Positions 24,910 through 34,011 of a stretch of 64,000 nt of DNA are shown one piece after another (within the stretch, counting starts at the first letter, position 1; each line of letters starts with the position of its first letter). This DNA comes from Candidatus Neomarinimicrobiota bacterium (GTDB lineage Bacteria; Fidelibacterota; JAANXI01). The position numbers and the translations under genes were made by a program. The DNA is taken from the NCBI GenBank assembly GCA_021734025.1, contig JAIPJS010000014.1, positions 33,700 through 97,699 of the forward strand. The letters are read 5' to 3'. The notes below the pieces were generated by a model, which did not search any database, was not told where the DNA came from, and saw nothing but the letters and a program-made list of their open reading frames with translations.

Positions 24910-26245
24910 CTCCGAAATGAGAATTTTGGTGATCGAAGATGACGAAACCATGCGATCCGGCATCGAAACCGTGTTGAGAAAATCCGGATATACCATCGAA
25001 AGCGCGGCAGACGGAAATACCGGAAGTCGCTTGTATCGCGAAACACAGCCCGAACTGGTAATTACGGATCTCAAACTCCCAGGGAAAAGCGGTATGGATC
25101 TGTTACAGGAGTTTAAAGCCTCTAATCCGGACGTTCCGGTCATCCTGATCTCGGCGTACGGTACTATTGACATCGCGGTGAATGCATTGAAACTGGGCGC
25201 CAGGGATTTTATTGCCAAGCCGTTTACCATCGATGAACTGCGAACGAAGGTGGAGCATGTGTTGGAAGGAACGGTGAGGAGCGATGCGGAGGGAAAAAAC
25301 GTATTCCATGAGATGGTCGGCACAACACCTGTCATGCAGGAACTGTTCGGGAAAATCCGGGATGTGGCCAGAGTTGATAGTCCGGTGTTGATTACCGGGG
25401 AAAGCGGATCGGGGAAGGAACTGGCAGCCAGAGCTATTCACAGGGAGAGCCACCGAAGTAGCGAAAAATTTTTGGCAGTGAACTGCGGTGCACTCACAGA
25501 GACACTGCTTGAAAGCGAACTATTCGGCCATGAGAAGGGTGCCTTTACCGGGGCGGTACAACAACATAATGGAGTGTTTGAACAGGCGGATCACGGAACG
25601 ATATTTCTGGATGAAGTCGGAGAGATCTCGCCCCGGATGCAGGTGAAATTACTCCGGGTGTTACAGAATCATACCTTTCATCGGGTTGGCGGTGGAGAAG
25701 AAATACAGGTGGATATCCGCGTAATCGCTGCAACAAATCAAGATTTGAAGGAGGGAATCAGGCAGGATAACTTCAGAGAAGATCTGTATTACCGCTTGAA
25801 TGTTGTGCCGCTGTATATCCCGCCACTCCGAAATCGAACGGACGATATTCCGGCACTGGTCAGACGGATTACGCAAGAAAAATCGAGTCTGCTTGGACGA
25901 CAGTTACCCGAATGGACAGAATCTGCGGTGGAAAAATTACAAAATTATGCCTGGCCCGGGAATATTCGGGAGCTGGAAAATTTTCTGGAGCGCCTGCTAG
26001 TATTCAACCGGACGGACAGGATTACTGCACGGGATATCTATCTGGATGATCTACAAGATAGGGACACTCTGCCAGATGGTTCTTTGCCGGAGGTGTTGGA
26101 ATCTACGGAATACAAAATGATCCTGAATGCACTGAAAAAAGCAGGCGGCGTTAAACAGCAGGCAGCTCGTCTGTTGGGAATCAACACCAGCACACTTTAT
26201 TACAAAATGGAAAAGTACGGAATTCAGGATGAAGCAAGTTCATAA
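24902..26245 (+). CDS. NtrC-family sigma54-dependent response regulator
   Basis: A 447-residue activator. The receiver (Asp56 in LVITDLKLPGKSG, Lys in IAKPF) is followed by an AAA+ domain with Walker A GESGSGKE, the sigma54-contact loop EKGAFTGAV, and Walker B HGTIFLDEVGEI. A Fis-type helix-turn-helix ends the protein (ALKKAGGVKQQAARLLGINT). It opens RNA polymerase-sigma54 promoters when phosphorylated. It overlaps the kinase gene by eight bases and the next gene by 17. Candidate sigma54-type promoters exist at 58209 and 59086, but a link to this regulator is unproven. Confidence 0.95.
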   Translation: MNNSEMRILVIEDDETMRSGIETVLRKSGYTIESAADGNTGSRLYRETQPELVITDLKLPGKSGMDLLQEFKASNPDVPVILISAYGTIDIAVNALKLGARDFIAKPFTIDELRTKVEHVLEGTVRSDAEGKNVFHEMVGTTPVMQELFGKIRDVARVDSPVLITGESGSGKELAARAIHRESHRSSEKFLAVNCGALTETLLESELFGHEKGAFTGAVQQHNGVFEQADHGTIFLDEVGEISPRMQVKLLRVLQNHTFHRVGGGEEIQVDIRVIAATNQDLKEGIRQDNFREDLYYRLNVVPLYIPPLRNRTDDIPALVRRITQEKSSLLGRQLPEWTESAVEKLQNYAWPGNIRELENFLERLLVFNRTDRITARDIYLDDLQDRDTLPDGSLPEVLESTEYKMILNALKKAGGVKQQAARLLGINTSTLYYKMEKYGIQDEASS

Positions 26246-27179
26246 AATCGTATTGTGCGTAGTGTTCTTCTTCACCTGGGGGAATTTATTACCGGCCCAG
26301 GAACTTGAAACGGCCTGGCAGGAGTACATCAGTGCGGAAACACGGTATCAGGACCTTATGGAGCAACGCCGGATATATGAAGGGCGGCAGCAGTCCCTAT
26401 TGGAACGGCAACAGCGGCTGCGGGATAACCATCGCTGGTATAACGGCTGGATTATCAATATGCAGCAAGCCGGTGTAAGCGAGGACCTGGTCGTAGTGGC
26501 GGATTCGCTCAGGGAAATTAGCCGCCGGTTACAGAGCCAGAATGCGCAAAGGGACAGTTTATTTGAAGAATTAAAGGCAACATACCAGGATGTTCTCAGG
26601 AATCCGCAGCAGCAGGATATGCCCTCCGGACAATTTCGCGAGTTGACGAACGTCATTATCAAGTCGTTAATAACAAAAAACCCGACTACCGGAGCGCTGC
26701 CGGACTATACCGATATCGTTAATAATTTGTACCAGGATTCTGAAACCCGACAGACGGTGCTACAGGATTTGCAGCGGGTGCTTGAGAAGAAAATTGTGCT
26801 CTTGGATTCCCTGATGACTTCACGACGCAACGATCTGTCCCTGCTCCGGAGCATGGAAGAATTTCAGGAGAATATTCAACTCCAGAGTCAGACTGACGCT
26901 GACGTAAGTCGAGCAGGAGAAGTTGGGGGGAATACTAGAGCGGGAGAATCCGGTCCCTCTCAGGGATATTTCAACGACTACAATTCAGGTATAGAGACAT
27001 CAGCTGACCGGATAGAGAAAATCGACGAAGAAGGCCAGGACTTCCAGCAGGTACCGGCGAAAGTTGACGTTTCACCTGGAAGTAAGACTGCCGTCAAAGA
27101 GGATATTGACCGGTTAGAGCGGAGCCGTAACGAATATCAAAGATTGCTGGAAAGCATCCGGAAGGAACTGAAAGATTAA
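26229..27179 (+). CDS. Exported coiled-coil protein of unknown function
   Basis: A 316-residue protein with a signal peptide (MKQVHKIVLCVVFFFTWG, cleavage near LLPAQ) and long Gln/Arg/Glu-rich heptad regions (YQDLMEQRRIYEGRQQSLLE onwards, and a C-terminal helix SRNEYQRLLESIRKELKD). No known domain is recognised. It overlaps the response regulator gene by 17 bases and is 10 bases from the barrel gene, so the four genes form one operon. A periplasmic tether or chaperone for the downstream outer membrane protein is an inference from order alone. Confidence 0.75.
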   Translation: MKQVHKIVLCVVFFFTWGNLLPAQELETAWQEYISAETRYQDLMEQRRIYEGRQQSLLERQQRLRDNHRWYNGWIINMQQAGVSEDLVVVADSLREISRRLQSQNAQRDSLFEELKATYQDVLRNPQQQDMPSGQFRELTNVIIKSLITKNPTTGALPDYTDIVNNLYQDSETRQTVLQDLQRVLEKKIVLLDSLMTSRRNDLSLLRSMEEFQENIQLQSQTDADVSRAGEVGGNTRAGESGPSQGYFNDYNSGIETSADRIEKIDEEGQDFQQVPAKVDVSPGSKTAVKEDIDRLERSRNEYQRLLESIRKELKD

Positions 27180-27189
27180 GCGTGCTCCG

Positions 27190-28227
27190 GTGCTCGCTAC
27201 GGGAATCTGGCTGGGATTGCTGTTTTTCACGCCTGGGATTGTTTTAGCTGTCAGCGGACTCTTTTCCGTCGCCCCTTCGTTCGATTCCAACGTATTTGAA
27301 AGTGCTGCGGTGTCATACACTTCATTCGGTGCCAGGGTCACGGGACGGCTTGGGCATAACCTGGAGTTTGACAGGTTCTCCGTGTCCGGCGATATTACCT
27401 CTCAGCTGGACCTGGAATCCACCTATTTCAACGAGAGCAAATTAGTTATCTCACCGAAACTGTCCGGAGTTTACCAAGTTAACAAGAATTTTCGGTTCCG
27501 ATCCGGATTTGAGCATTTCCAGAAGTCCTTCCGAGGGCAGGGGCGGACCTATACCTGGTCGAGGTACGATATTGCCGGAGAAAAACGTATAACTCACCGG
27601 CTTTCAACCTCTATGGGAGCAGGCTATCGACTTTACCGGATACAGCGTGGATACCGGTATGCTTTTACAAATCCGAATCTGAATTTGGGAATTTTCTACC
27701 AGGCCGCTGACAATCTTACCACAAGAGTCACTGCACAATATTTTGGAATGCGTTCGGAAGATTATCCGGCGTTTACCGTGGATGAGGACTCGTTATTGGT
27801 CCCGAACAGTTCATATCAACGGGACAGTGGATTTACAGGTGTACTCCGAATCCGATATACCGGGCGGATAATTATGAGTGGAGAATGCGGATACGAATTG
27901 AGAACCTCTAACAGCGTTCTGGGGGAATTTGCACAGTTCCGCGCCGGGATGACGATCTCCGGCCGGTTGTCAAAAAATATGCTATACCATCTGGCGGGGT
28001 ATCTGGCTAAAAAGCGGTATGCAACGACGATCACCGGAGGGCGTACCCAATATCGCGATCCGGAACAGCCTGCGCAAAACAGGTTGTATCTCAGGATTGA
28101 ACGAAAATATGCCCCGGCCTCTGCACTGTATTTCCAGATCAGTTACCTGAATAACGAAACACTTGTCAATAGAGTGTATTACAACAAAGCACTGGTGGAG
28201 ATCGGATTTAAGTATTCCCTGCATTGA
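27190..28227 (+). CDS. Outer membrane beta-barrel protein, unrecognised family
   Basis: A 345-residue protein opening with a hydrophobic signal-like segment (GTG start at 27190; WLGLLFFTPGIVLAVSGLF). It then alternates amphipathic strands rich in Tyr/Arg/Phe (RFRSGFEHFQKSFRGQGR, TRVTAQYFGMRSEDY, LYLRIERKYAPASALYFQIS) and ends EIGFKYSLH, the layout of a medium-sized outer membrane barrel. It is the last gene of the kinase/regulator/coiled-coil run. Family and substrate are not recognised. Confidence 0.75.
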   Translation: MLATGIWLGLLFFTPGIVLAVSGLFSVAPSFDSNVFESAAVSYTSFGARVTGRLGHNLEFDRFSVSGDITSQLDLESTYFNESKLVISPKLSGVYQVNKNFRFRSGFEHFQKSFRGQGRTYTWSRYDIAGEKRITHRLSTSMGAGYRLYRIQRGYRYAFTNPNLNLGIFYQAADNLTTRVTAQYFGMRSEDYPAFTVDEDSLLVPNSSYQRDSGFTGVLRIRYTGRIIMSGECGYELRTSNSVLGEFAQFRAGMTISGRLSKNMLYHLAGYLAKKRYATTITGGRTQYRDPEQPAQNRLYLRIERKYAPASALYFQISYLNNETLVNRVYYNKALVEIGFKYSLH

Positions 28228-28649
28228 TGGTTTGGTCGTACGGCATGCTTTCTCATGAGAAGCATTCCATTGTCGATTCTTGAGGGGGGGAGTCGGTAAC
28301 GGTGGTGAGATAAGTAAACCCTGCTACGTAAAAGTTCTTTGGCAAAATTGAGTAGACACACAATACATGTCCAGATTCGACAGTGATACATTCCCGAAGA
28401 CTTTGAGACATTAACATCACTTCATCTTTCAGAGTTTTGAAAATTGTTTCAGAAATCTGAAGGGCGAAGTACGCTTTTCTGATCCTCGAAAAAGAATTTT
28501 CACCGGACAAATCCGGCGGAACAGCGTTTTGCGGGCAGGTTCATTTGTTGAGGTTCGCCGGGGAACCGGGCAACATGATGTATGGCATACGGTTTGTGAA
28601 ATGACTAGTAACTACTGATAATCCGTTCATTTCGTATGGAGCCATATTG
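28228..28649. other. Gene-free interval
   Basis: About 420 bases without a supportable gene, hairpin terminator or obvious promoter. Short open frames on both strands lack ribosome sites and protein-like composition. Confidence 0.5.
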
Positions 28650-30458
28650 ATGAAAAAGACGCTTTGCATTTTTCTGTGTTTGCTCAGCATTAAGGTCTTC
28701 GCCTGGTACCCCGACTATTCGGTAATGGCCACCGATTTTCGTCTGCCCGGCGATTTTCTGCAGCCTATGCAGATGACCTCAACCCGTCAACTTGCCTTCG
28801 GACCGTTCTTTCGGTATTTATATCAGGAACCGCTGGATCAGGCTTTTCAGAATGCAGCGTTTTTAAGCAGGTTGGAAAACCAGTATATCTATATGGATGT
28901 CGCCGGGAACCATACTTCTGACCCACGGAAGCAGTTTAACCCATATGAGAATTACGATGTTATGCCGTACTACTGGTCTCCTTTCAGGGAAGTCAGCGAG
29001 CCCGGGAGCCGTGAGCCGCTGTTACGTCTGGCCTTCTTTGGAAAACCACAGGGGGAGAGCTCTCCCGTATCCCTGGGAGCGACATTCGAATATTATTACG
29101 ATCAACAGAAGTTCTATCAACCGTATTGGTATCGGTACGGTTGGTTTGCAGAGGATGCTGTTGGAATCCGCTATTCCACGGCGGAATCCGATCCTTATAA
29201 CGATTACCGTCAGGTGGAATCAGGGGACAACGCCACTATCCAGCGCGGCGTCGGAATCAACGGATTCGCGGCATACGCAATTAATTCCGGCTTATCTCTG
29301 GGACTGCGGTATGGGTTGTTGATCAAAGATTCCGACGGGAATTATCTGGATATGGATAGACATGACGAGAACAATTGGGCCGATGAATATTTAAGTTACT
29401 CCCGACAAAAAGAAAACCGCGTCCAAAACAGGATGACACACGATATTGCCGTCGGCGTGATTGGTAAACCTGAGCCCGACAGAACTATCGGAATTAATGT
29501 TGGTTTTATGACCGGCGATGTGACCCGGGAGTATTCCTCGGCGGATTCCTCGCGGTATTATTCGTATCGATACATCGGTCCCGATTCGGTGAATTACCGT
29601 GAATCGTTTAGTCATGGGAAATCTGCCAGCGACAAGGAATGGGCGTATGACGGATTCACGCTTTATTCATCAATTCATGGTACCAGAGAAATCAACCCGG
29701 AGACGACTCTGCGTTACGCCATCTATGGAGAACACCGGTATGCGGATCTTGATGAATCCGAATCCACCTGGGGACGAAGTTATCGCGATTACTATTATTG
29801 GGACGACTACAACAATGCGCCGTATCAATATACCAACGAATCCTGGTCGGAGTTGGAGCGAACGGGCACCGGATCATTCCGGTATAAGCGCTATACGGGA
29901 TCGGTCGGTGCCGAGTGGCGGATTGAGACCTATCTCCGGTTTTTTGGCGGTATTTATGGTGATTTCCGGAAGGACAAGAAACGCGCGACAGAACCTTTTG
30001 TCGGCGAAAAATTTAGCGCGTATGATCGCACGGGCACCTCCAATCCCGGTTACCATTCCATCCGGGAAAAGGATGATAAAAAATTCAGGTGGTCCCGTGA
30101 AGAAACCTACCTGACCTTTGCCGTTCCCACAGGCGCAATAGTCGAAATCGGTAACAGTGTGGAATTCCAGGTGGGGCTGACAAAACTGATACGAACCATC
30201 GAGGCCAATGAAGGATACGATCTGATTGTGTTTCATGATGAGGAAATCCGGACGACTAACGGTGAAACAACGACACAGTCTGATCGCTCCTACGTTGAGG
30301 GCCATGACTTCCCGCGCACCAATAAATTCATTGAAGAATACCAGATGAATGCAGGCATTACCCTGAAATACAAGGATGCCTTGCGCATTACCGGGGCGTT
30401 GCGTGAATCCATTCTGGAACCCAAGGAGTTTAAAATCGGCATGGAATTTCTGTTTTAG
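28650..30458 (+). CDS. Large outer membrane beta-barrel protein, unrecognised family
   Basis: A 602-residue exported protein. The signal peptide is MKKTLCIFLCLLSIKVFA, and ATG 28650 is chosen over TTG 28647. The mature part is extremely rich in Tyr, Arg, Asp and Ser (DYYYWDDYNNAPYQYTNESW), with alternating strand patterns, and ends KIGMEFLF with a terminal Phe typical of outer membrane barrels. No plug, TPR or known domain is visible. It appears to be transcribed alone. The high aromatic and acidic content fits long extracellular loops. Confidence 0.8.
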   Translation: MKKTLCIFLCLLSIKVFAWYPDYSVMATDFRLPGDFLQPMQMTSTRQLAFGPFFRYLYQEPLDQAFQNAAFLSRLENQYIYMDVAGNHTSDPRKQFNPYENYDVMPYYWSPFREVSEPGSREPLLRLAFFGKPQGESSPVSLGATFEYYYDQQKFYQPYWYRYGWFAEDAVGIRYSTAESDPYNDYRQVESGDNATIQRGVGINGFAAYAINSGLSLGLRYGLLIKDSDGNYLDMDRHDENNWADEYLSYSRQKENRVQNRMTHDIAVGVIGKPEPDRTIGINVGFMTGDVTREYSSADSSRYYSYRYIGPDSVNYRESFSHGKSASDKEWAYDGFTLYSSIHGTREINPETTLRYAIYGEHRYADLDESESTWGRSYRDYYYWDDYNNAPYQYTNESWSELERTGTGSFRYKRYTGSVGAEWRIETYLRFFGGIYGDFRKDKKRATEPFVGEKFSAYDRTGTSNPGYHSIREKDDKKFRWSREETYLTFAVPTGAIVEIGNSVEFQVGLTKLIRTIEANEGYDLIVFHDEEIRTTNGETTTQSDRSYVEGHDFPRTNKFIEEYQMNAGITLKYKDALRITGALRESILEPKEFKIGMEFLF

Positions 30459-30690
30459 GTACTCGTAAAATGTTCGTCGAAGGGACTGATTTTACCTGGT
30501 TGGACTCGGCGTATTCTACCGCCGGATATTACCGTCTGTTTGTTGATGGGGAAATGGATGGAGCGAATGCCGTGTACGAATTGTTCCTGGTCCGTGGTAA
30601 CGCCTGTAGATCTCTGGGAGAGTAAAGTACAATATAATGAGGTTTCCGAAAGAATACGGAAATATTTGAACTTCTGATTCGGACACTTGG

Positions 30691-30894
30691 ATGAATATGC
30701 CAATGAAGATTTTTCACATTCTGCTTGCCGGATTCGGAGGAATTGTAGTTATAATTATCATCTTGGATCTGCCAGAGATGGGAGGGCTGTTAACGTATTT
30801 GCGGTTGATCCTAGCAGCATTCATTATTGGGCTGGTCTGGACAGCGCGCGGAGCGGTGGTGGATTTGTTCGATAGTGGTGAAAATGATAAATAA
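30691..30894 (+). CDS. Small two-helix membrane protein
   Basis: A 67-residue protein (possible second ATG at 30697) with two hydrophobic helices (HILLAGFGGIVVIIIILDL and YLRLILAAFIIGLVWTARGA) and a charged tail. No family is recognised. It lies 36 bases before a lipoprotein gene on the same strand. Confidence 0.5.
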   Translation: MNMPMKIFHILLAGFGGIVVIIIILDLPEMGGLLTYLRLILAAFIIGLVWTARGAVVDLFDSGENDK

Positions 30895-30930
30895 CATGTT
30901 GTGGCAAACTGAAATCAGGTGAGTCAGTAA

Positions 30931-31470
30931 ATGAATAAGTTAACGATGGTTCTCGGATTACTCGCTGCGTTCACAATCAGTCAAAGCTGTGACTTGCCAT
31001 CGAGTCCCGGCGCTGGTGGAGAGCGGGTTGCCTGGTTCTCCTTCGAACCGGATGAAGATAATGAAAAGTGGGCAGGATACGGGGATGAATTACGTCGTGA
31101 AGATACCCCACCGGTTGGAAGAAAATATTCTCTGTTTGTTTCCGGCGGATGCACCATCCCACACCTATCTCTGGAGCTGCCCGTGAATGCGACCGGAGCA
31201 TATTATAGTATCAGCGCATGGGGAAAAGTCGTGTATGCGGGGGGCGGAATAAAGTTGCACAGAAAAAGTCAGAATTTGATGGATGGGGAAGCAATTGCCG
31301 TCAAGGATTCAACCTGGACACACTATAATGCAGAGGAGAAGGTCTACTGTTCCGAAGGCGACACGCTCGTGATCAGCATGTATTCCGGCGGATTTGTTGC
31401 TGGTGGGATGTTGGTGGATAAGATTGAAATTTATCAGATCGATACTGGAATGAATCCACTGGAGGATTGA
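30931..31470 (+). CDS. Lipoprotein with a carbohydrate-binding-like beta-sandwich
   Basis: A 179-residue predicted lipoprotein (lipobox near ISQSC). The mature part (RVAWFSFEPDEDNEKWAGY, YYSISAWGKV and VKDSTWTHYNAEEKVYC) has the strand pattern seen in carbohydrate-binding-module-like domains of exported proteins. Two mature cysteines could form a disulfide. The fold assignment is tentative and no partner is evident. Confidence 0.65.
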   Translation: MNKLTMVLGLLAAFTISQSCDLPSSPGAGGERVAWFSFEPDEDNEKWAGYGDELRREDTPPVGRKYSLFVSGGCTIPHLSLELPVNATGAYYSISAWGKVVYAGGGIKLHRKSQNLMDGEAIAVKDSTWTHYNAEEKVYCSEGDTLVISMYSGGFVAGGMLVDKIEIYQIDTGMNPLED

Positions 31471-31872
31471 CATATAAATCATAGATACATAGATAATTTC
31501 ACTAGGTAGTTCTTCCCATAATTTTTCCGGGGAAGCTATCCCGATGGCCCCATTCCCGTCCGGCAATAGTATCGTCGGAACGGTTTTCGGCGGCTTCCCC
31601 GGTGTATTTTCCGGATTTGAGTGATATATCTTAAGAAATATTCCGTTGCCGATTCCGTATCGTCATCGGGACAATCACTGACAGTAGATTACCCATACGG
31701 AATACGTAATACGCAATACGAACAATGGTGCAGTACCAAATTTGATGGCTTTTATCCGAACATCTGAATACTATAATACTAACTCACAGCCATTTGCAAT
31801 TCACCAGTTTTGTCGGCATATTAATTTCTCAGATTTCAAATACAGTCCGCAATCTACAGAAGGGGGTGAAGT
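31471..31872. repeat. Gene-free interval with ATACG-type repeat
   Basis: About 400 bases without a gene. A phased string of TAATACG/CAATACG units is at 31695-31721. Similar units, in both orientations, recur at 33839-33903. AGAAGGGGGTG at 31859 is the ribosome site of the next gene. Confidence 0.45.
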
Positions 31873-33240
31873 ATGGCGCTACGTTCCGTAAATCCTGCGA
31901 CCGAAAATATGATTAGCTCATATGATGAGCACTCAAATGCAGAGATCGAGACCACGCTGAAAAGTGCGACAAACGCGTTCGAACAGTGGCGGGAACTTTC
32001 GTTCCGGGGACGCGCCGAATTGATGGGCAGAGCAGCCGAAACTCTCCGCACCCGAAATGACGAATGGGCGCAACTAATGACCCAGGAGATGGGTAAGCCA
32101 ATCACCGAAGCTCGCGCAGAGGTCGAAAAGTGCGCGTGGGTGTGCGACTATTACGCCGGGGAAGCGGAGAAATTCCTCCAAACAGAAACGGTGCAAACCG
32201 ACGCAAAAAAGAGCATGGTTCGGTATGAGCCGCTGGGACCGGTGCTTGCGGTGATGCCGTGGAATTTCCCCTTTTGGCAGGTTTTCCGGTTTGCCGCCCC
32301 AGGACTGATGGCAGGAAACGTCGGGCTGTTGAAACACGCCTCTAATGTACCGGGCTGTGCCAATGCCATCGAAGAGATTTTCCGGGACGCCGGCTTTCCG
32401 GATGGCGTATTTCAGTCCCTGTTGATTGGCTCGGAAAAGGTCGGACAGATCATACGGGATGACAGGGTAATGGCCGTGACGCTCACCGGCAGCGGGATCG
32501 CCGGGAGAAATGTCGCTGAAATCGCTGGGAATTCCCTGAAGAAAACCGTACTCGAACTGGGGGGCAGCGATCCGTTTCTTGTCCTCGGTGATGCCGACAT
32601 TGAAAAGGCTGTTCAGGTGGGAGTCAACGCTCGCTGCATTAATTCCGGGCAAAGTTGCATTGCAGCAAAGCGGTTTATCGTGGTCCAGGAACGCCTGGGC
32701 GAATTTATGCAAAGATATGTGGAGGAAATGCGTACGTTGAAAGTTGGGGATCCCATGAATGAAGAGACCCAGATCGGGCCGCTGGCCCGTGAGGATCTCC
32801 GGGCCGATCTGCATGACCAGGTTAAGCAGAGTATGCTTGACGGCGCTGATTTACTTTTGGGCGGTGATCCGGTTGATGGAAAAGGTTACTTTTACCAGCC
32901 GACCGTTTTGGCCAATGTGCAAAAGGGAATGGCTGTATATGAAGAGGAAACCTTCGGTCCGGTGGCTGCTATAATCCCCGCTGAAAGCGAACAGGATGCC
33001 ATCGACATTGCCAACGATACCAAATACGGCCTCGGAGCCTCGCTCTGGACACAGGATCTGGACAAGGCGGAGGCGTTGAGCCGGGATATTGAAGCCGGAT
33101 GCGTTTTTATCAATGAGATGGTAAAGTCCGATCCCCGCCTGCCGTTCGGCGGTATCAAAAAATCCGGCTATGGCAGAGAACTATCGTATCACGGTATCCG
33201 GGAGTTTGTGAATACGAAAACCATCTGGATTGGTGAGTAG
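31873..33240 (+). CDS. NAD(P)-dependent succinate-semialdehyde dehydrogenase family protein
   Basis: A 455-residue aldehyde dehydrogenase. Diagnostic segments are the N-anchoring MPWNFPFWQVFRFAAPGLMA, LTGSGIAGRNVAEIAG, the general-base ELGGSDPF, the catalytic cysteine in NSGQSCIAAKRF, and EETFGPVAAI. The length (455 rather than about 480) and the MPWNFPFWQV motif match the short succinate-semialdehyde dehydrogenase group that oxidises the aldehyde to succinate. A good ribosome site (GAAGGGGGTGAAGT) precedes the ATG. It appears monocistronic. The exact aldehyde is not fixed by sequence. Confidence 0.93.
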   Translation: MALRSVNPATENMISSYDEHSNAEIETTLKSATNAFEQWRELSFRGRAELMGRAAETLRTRNDEWAQLMTQEMGKPITEARAEVEKCAWVCDYYAGEAEKFLQTETVQTDAKKSMVRYEPLGPVLAVMPWNFPFWQVFRFAAPGLMAGNVGLLKHASNVPGCANAIEEIFRDAGFPDGVFQSLLIGSEKVGQIIRDDRVMAVTLTGSGIAGRNVAEIAGNSLKKTVLELGGSDPFLVLGDADIEKAVQVGVNARCINSGQSCIAAKRFIVVQERLGEFMQRYVEEMRTLKVGDPMNEETQIGPLAREDLRADLHDQVKQSMLDGADLLLGGDPVDGKGYFYQPTVLANVQKGMAVYEEETFGPVAAIIPAESEQDAIDIANDTKYGLGASLWTQDLDKAEALSRDIEAGCVFINEMVKSDPRLPFGGIKKSGYGRELSYHGIREFVNTKTIWIGE

Positions 33241-33351
33241 CCGTACCTGCATATTTTGCATTGTAAGGGAGCTGACAGATTGTTCCCGCTGGTATGTTAG
33301 GTTAACATAATAATTGGTGAGTAATGATTAAAAGCAAACTGGAAGGTCAAA

Positions 33352-33774
33352 ATGATAAAAAAAGTACTGTTTACCGGCTTCATTCTTATAACGGGGCTTA
33401 TTGTCTCCTGCGATATGGGTACAGAGCCCGAAGATGAAAACGGAAATGGAAACGGGACAATTGAAAATGTTTCTTTTTCCGATGATGTCCAACCTATTTT
33501 CAATAACAATTGCACCGGCTGTCATCCGTCAAATGGTGGACTTTCCCTGGAAGCGTCGGAATCGTATGGCAATCTAGTCGGGGTAACGAGTCAGGGGTAC
33601 GCTCCGCTCAAACGGGTGGTAGCGTCCAAACCCGACTCCAGCGTATTGTATCAAAAGTTGTTAGCCAATCCCGATTTGAATGTCGGGCAACGTATGCCGC
33701 AGGGTGGCTCCCTTTCTTCAGACCAGATTGAGACGATTCTCGTCTGGATCGCGGAAGGCGCGCAGGATAATTAA
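33352..33774 (+). CDS. Cytochrome c-like one-heme lipoprotein
   Basis: A 140-residue lipoprotein (lipobox GLIVSC, Cys20) with an acidic Gly/Asn linker. Then comes a single heme-binding motif CTGCH in VQPIFNNNCTGCHPSNGG, and RMPQGGSLSSDQIETILVWI at the C-terminus. This is the small planctomycete-type cytochrome c domain pattern, with a probable axial Met in RMP. It would sit in the periplasm or on the outer membrane. No oxidoreductase partner is adjacent. A terminator-like hairpin follows at 33925. Confidence 0.85.
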   Translation: MIKKVLFTGFILITGLIVSCDMGTEPEDENGNGNGTIENVSFSDDVQPIFNNNCTGCHPSNGGLSLEASESYGNLVGVTSQGYAPLKRVVASKPDSSVLYQKLLANPDLNVGQRMPQGGSLSSDQIETILVWIAEGAQDN

Positions 33775-33776
33775 GA

Positions 33777-33903
33777 CAGTGTTAAAGTATTCGAGTGTTT
33801 GAGTGTTCGGGTAACAGCTCAAAAGAAAAGTATATTGTGTACTGCGTATTGCGTATCCTTCAACTTCAGATCGATATTTATGTAATACGCAATACGTAAT
33901 ACG
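33777..33903. repeat. Low-complexity GTGTT and ATACG repeat block
   Basis: 33777-33816 reads AGTGTTAAAGTATTCGAGTG and continues with TTTGAGTGTTCGGG, a phased GTGTT string also found at 37510-37552 and 63728-63752 and, reversed, at 51246-51325 and 51520-51613. 33839-33903 holds GCGTATTGCGTAT-like and TAATACGCAATACG-like arms in inverted orientation. Confidence 0.5.
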
Positions 33904-33924
33904 ATATAATCTCCCGACAGAAAC

Positions 33925-33967
33925 GGTGACCAATCCCATCCCGGCGGGAATTAGGTCACCAGTTTTT
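33925..33967 (+). terminator. Terminator-like hairpin
   Basis: GGTGACC (33925-33931) pairs with GGTCACC (33954-33960), with an inner CCC/GGG pairing, followed by AGTTTTT. It lies between the cytochrome lipoprotein and the convergent korB end. Confidence 0.6.
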
Positions 33968-34011
33968 CCCTTATACCCCTATACCTTATACCTTTTTCCG
34001 TATACCCATCT

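Noticed and set aside
25960..26880. GAATATTC sites as members of the metal-region operator family
   Set aside because: Copies within coding sequence (near 23091, 25963, 26868 and 40391) show that the eight-base core occurs by chance. Only the long inverted repeat at 63159 is kept as strong.
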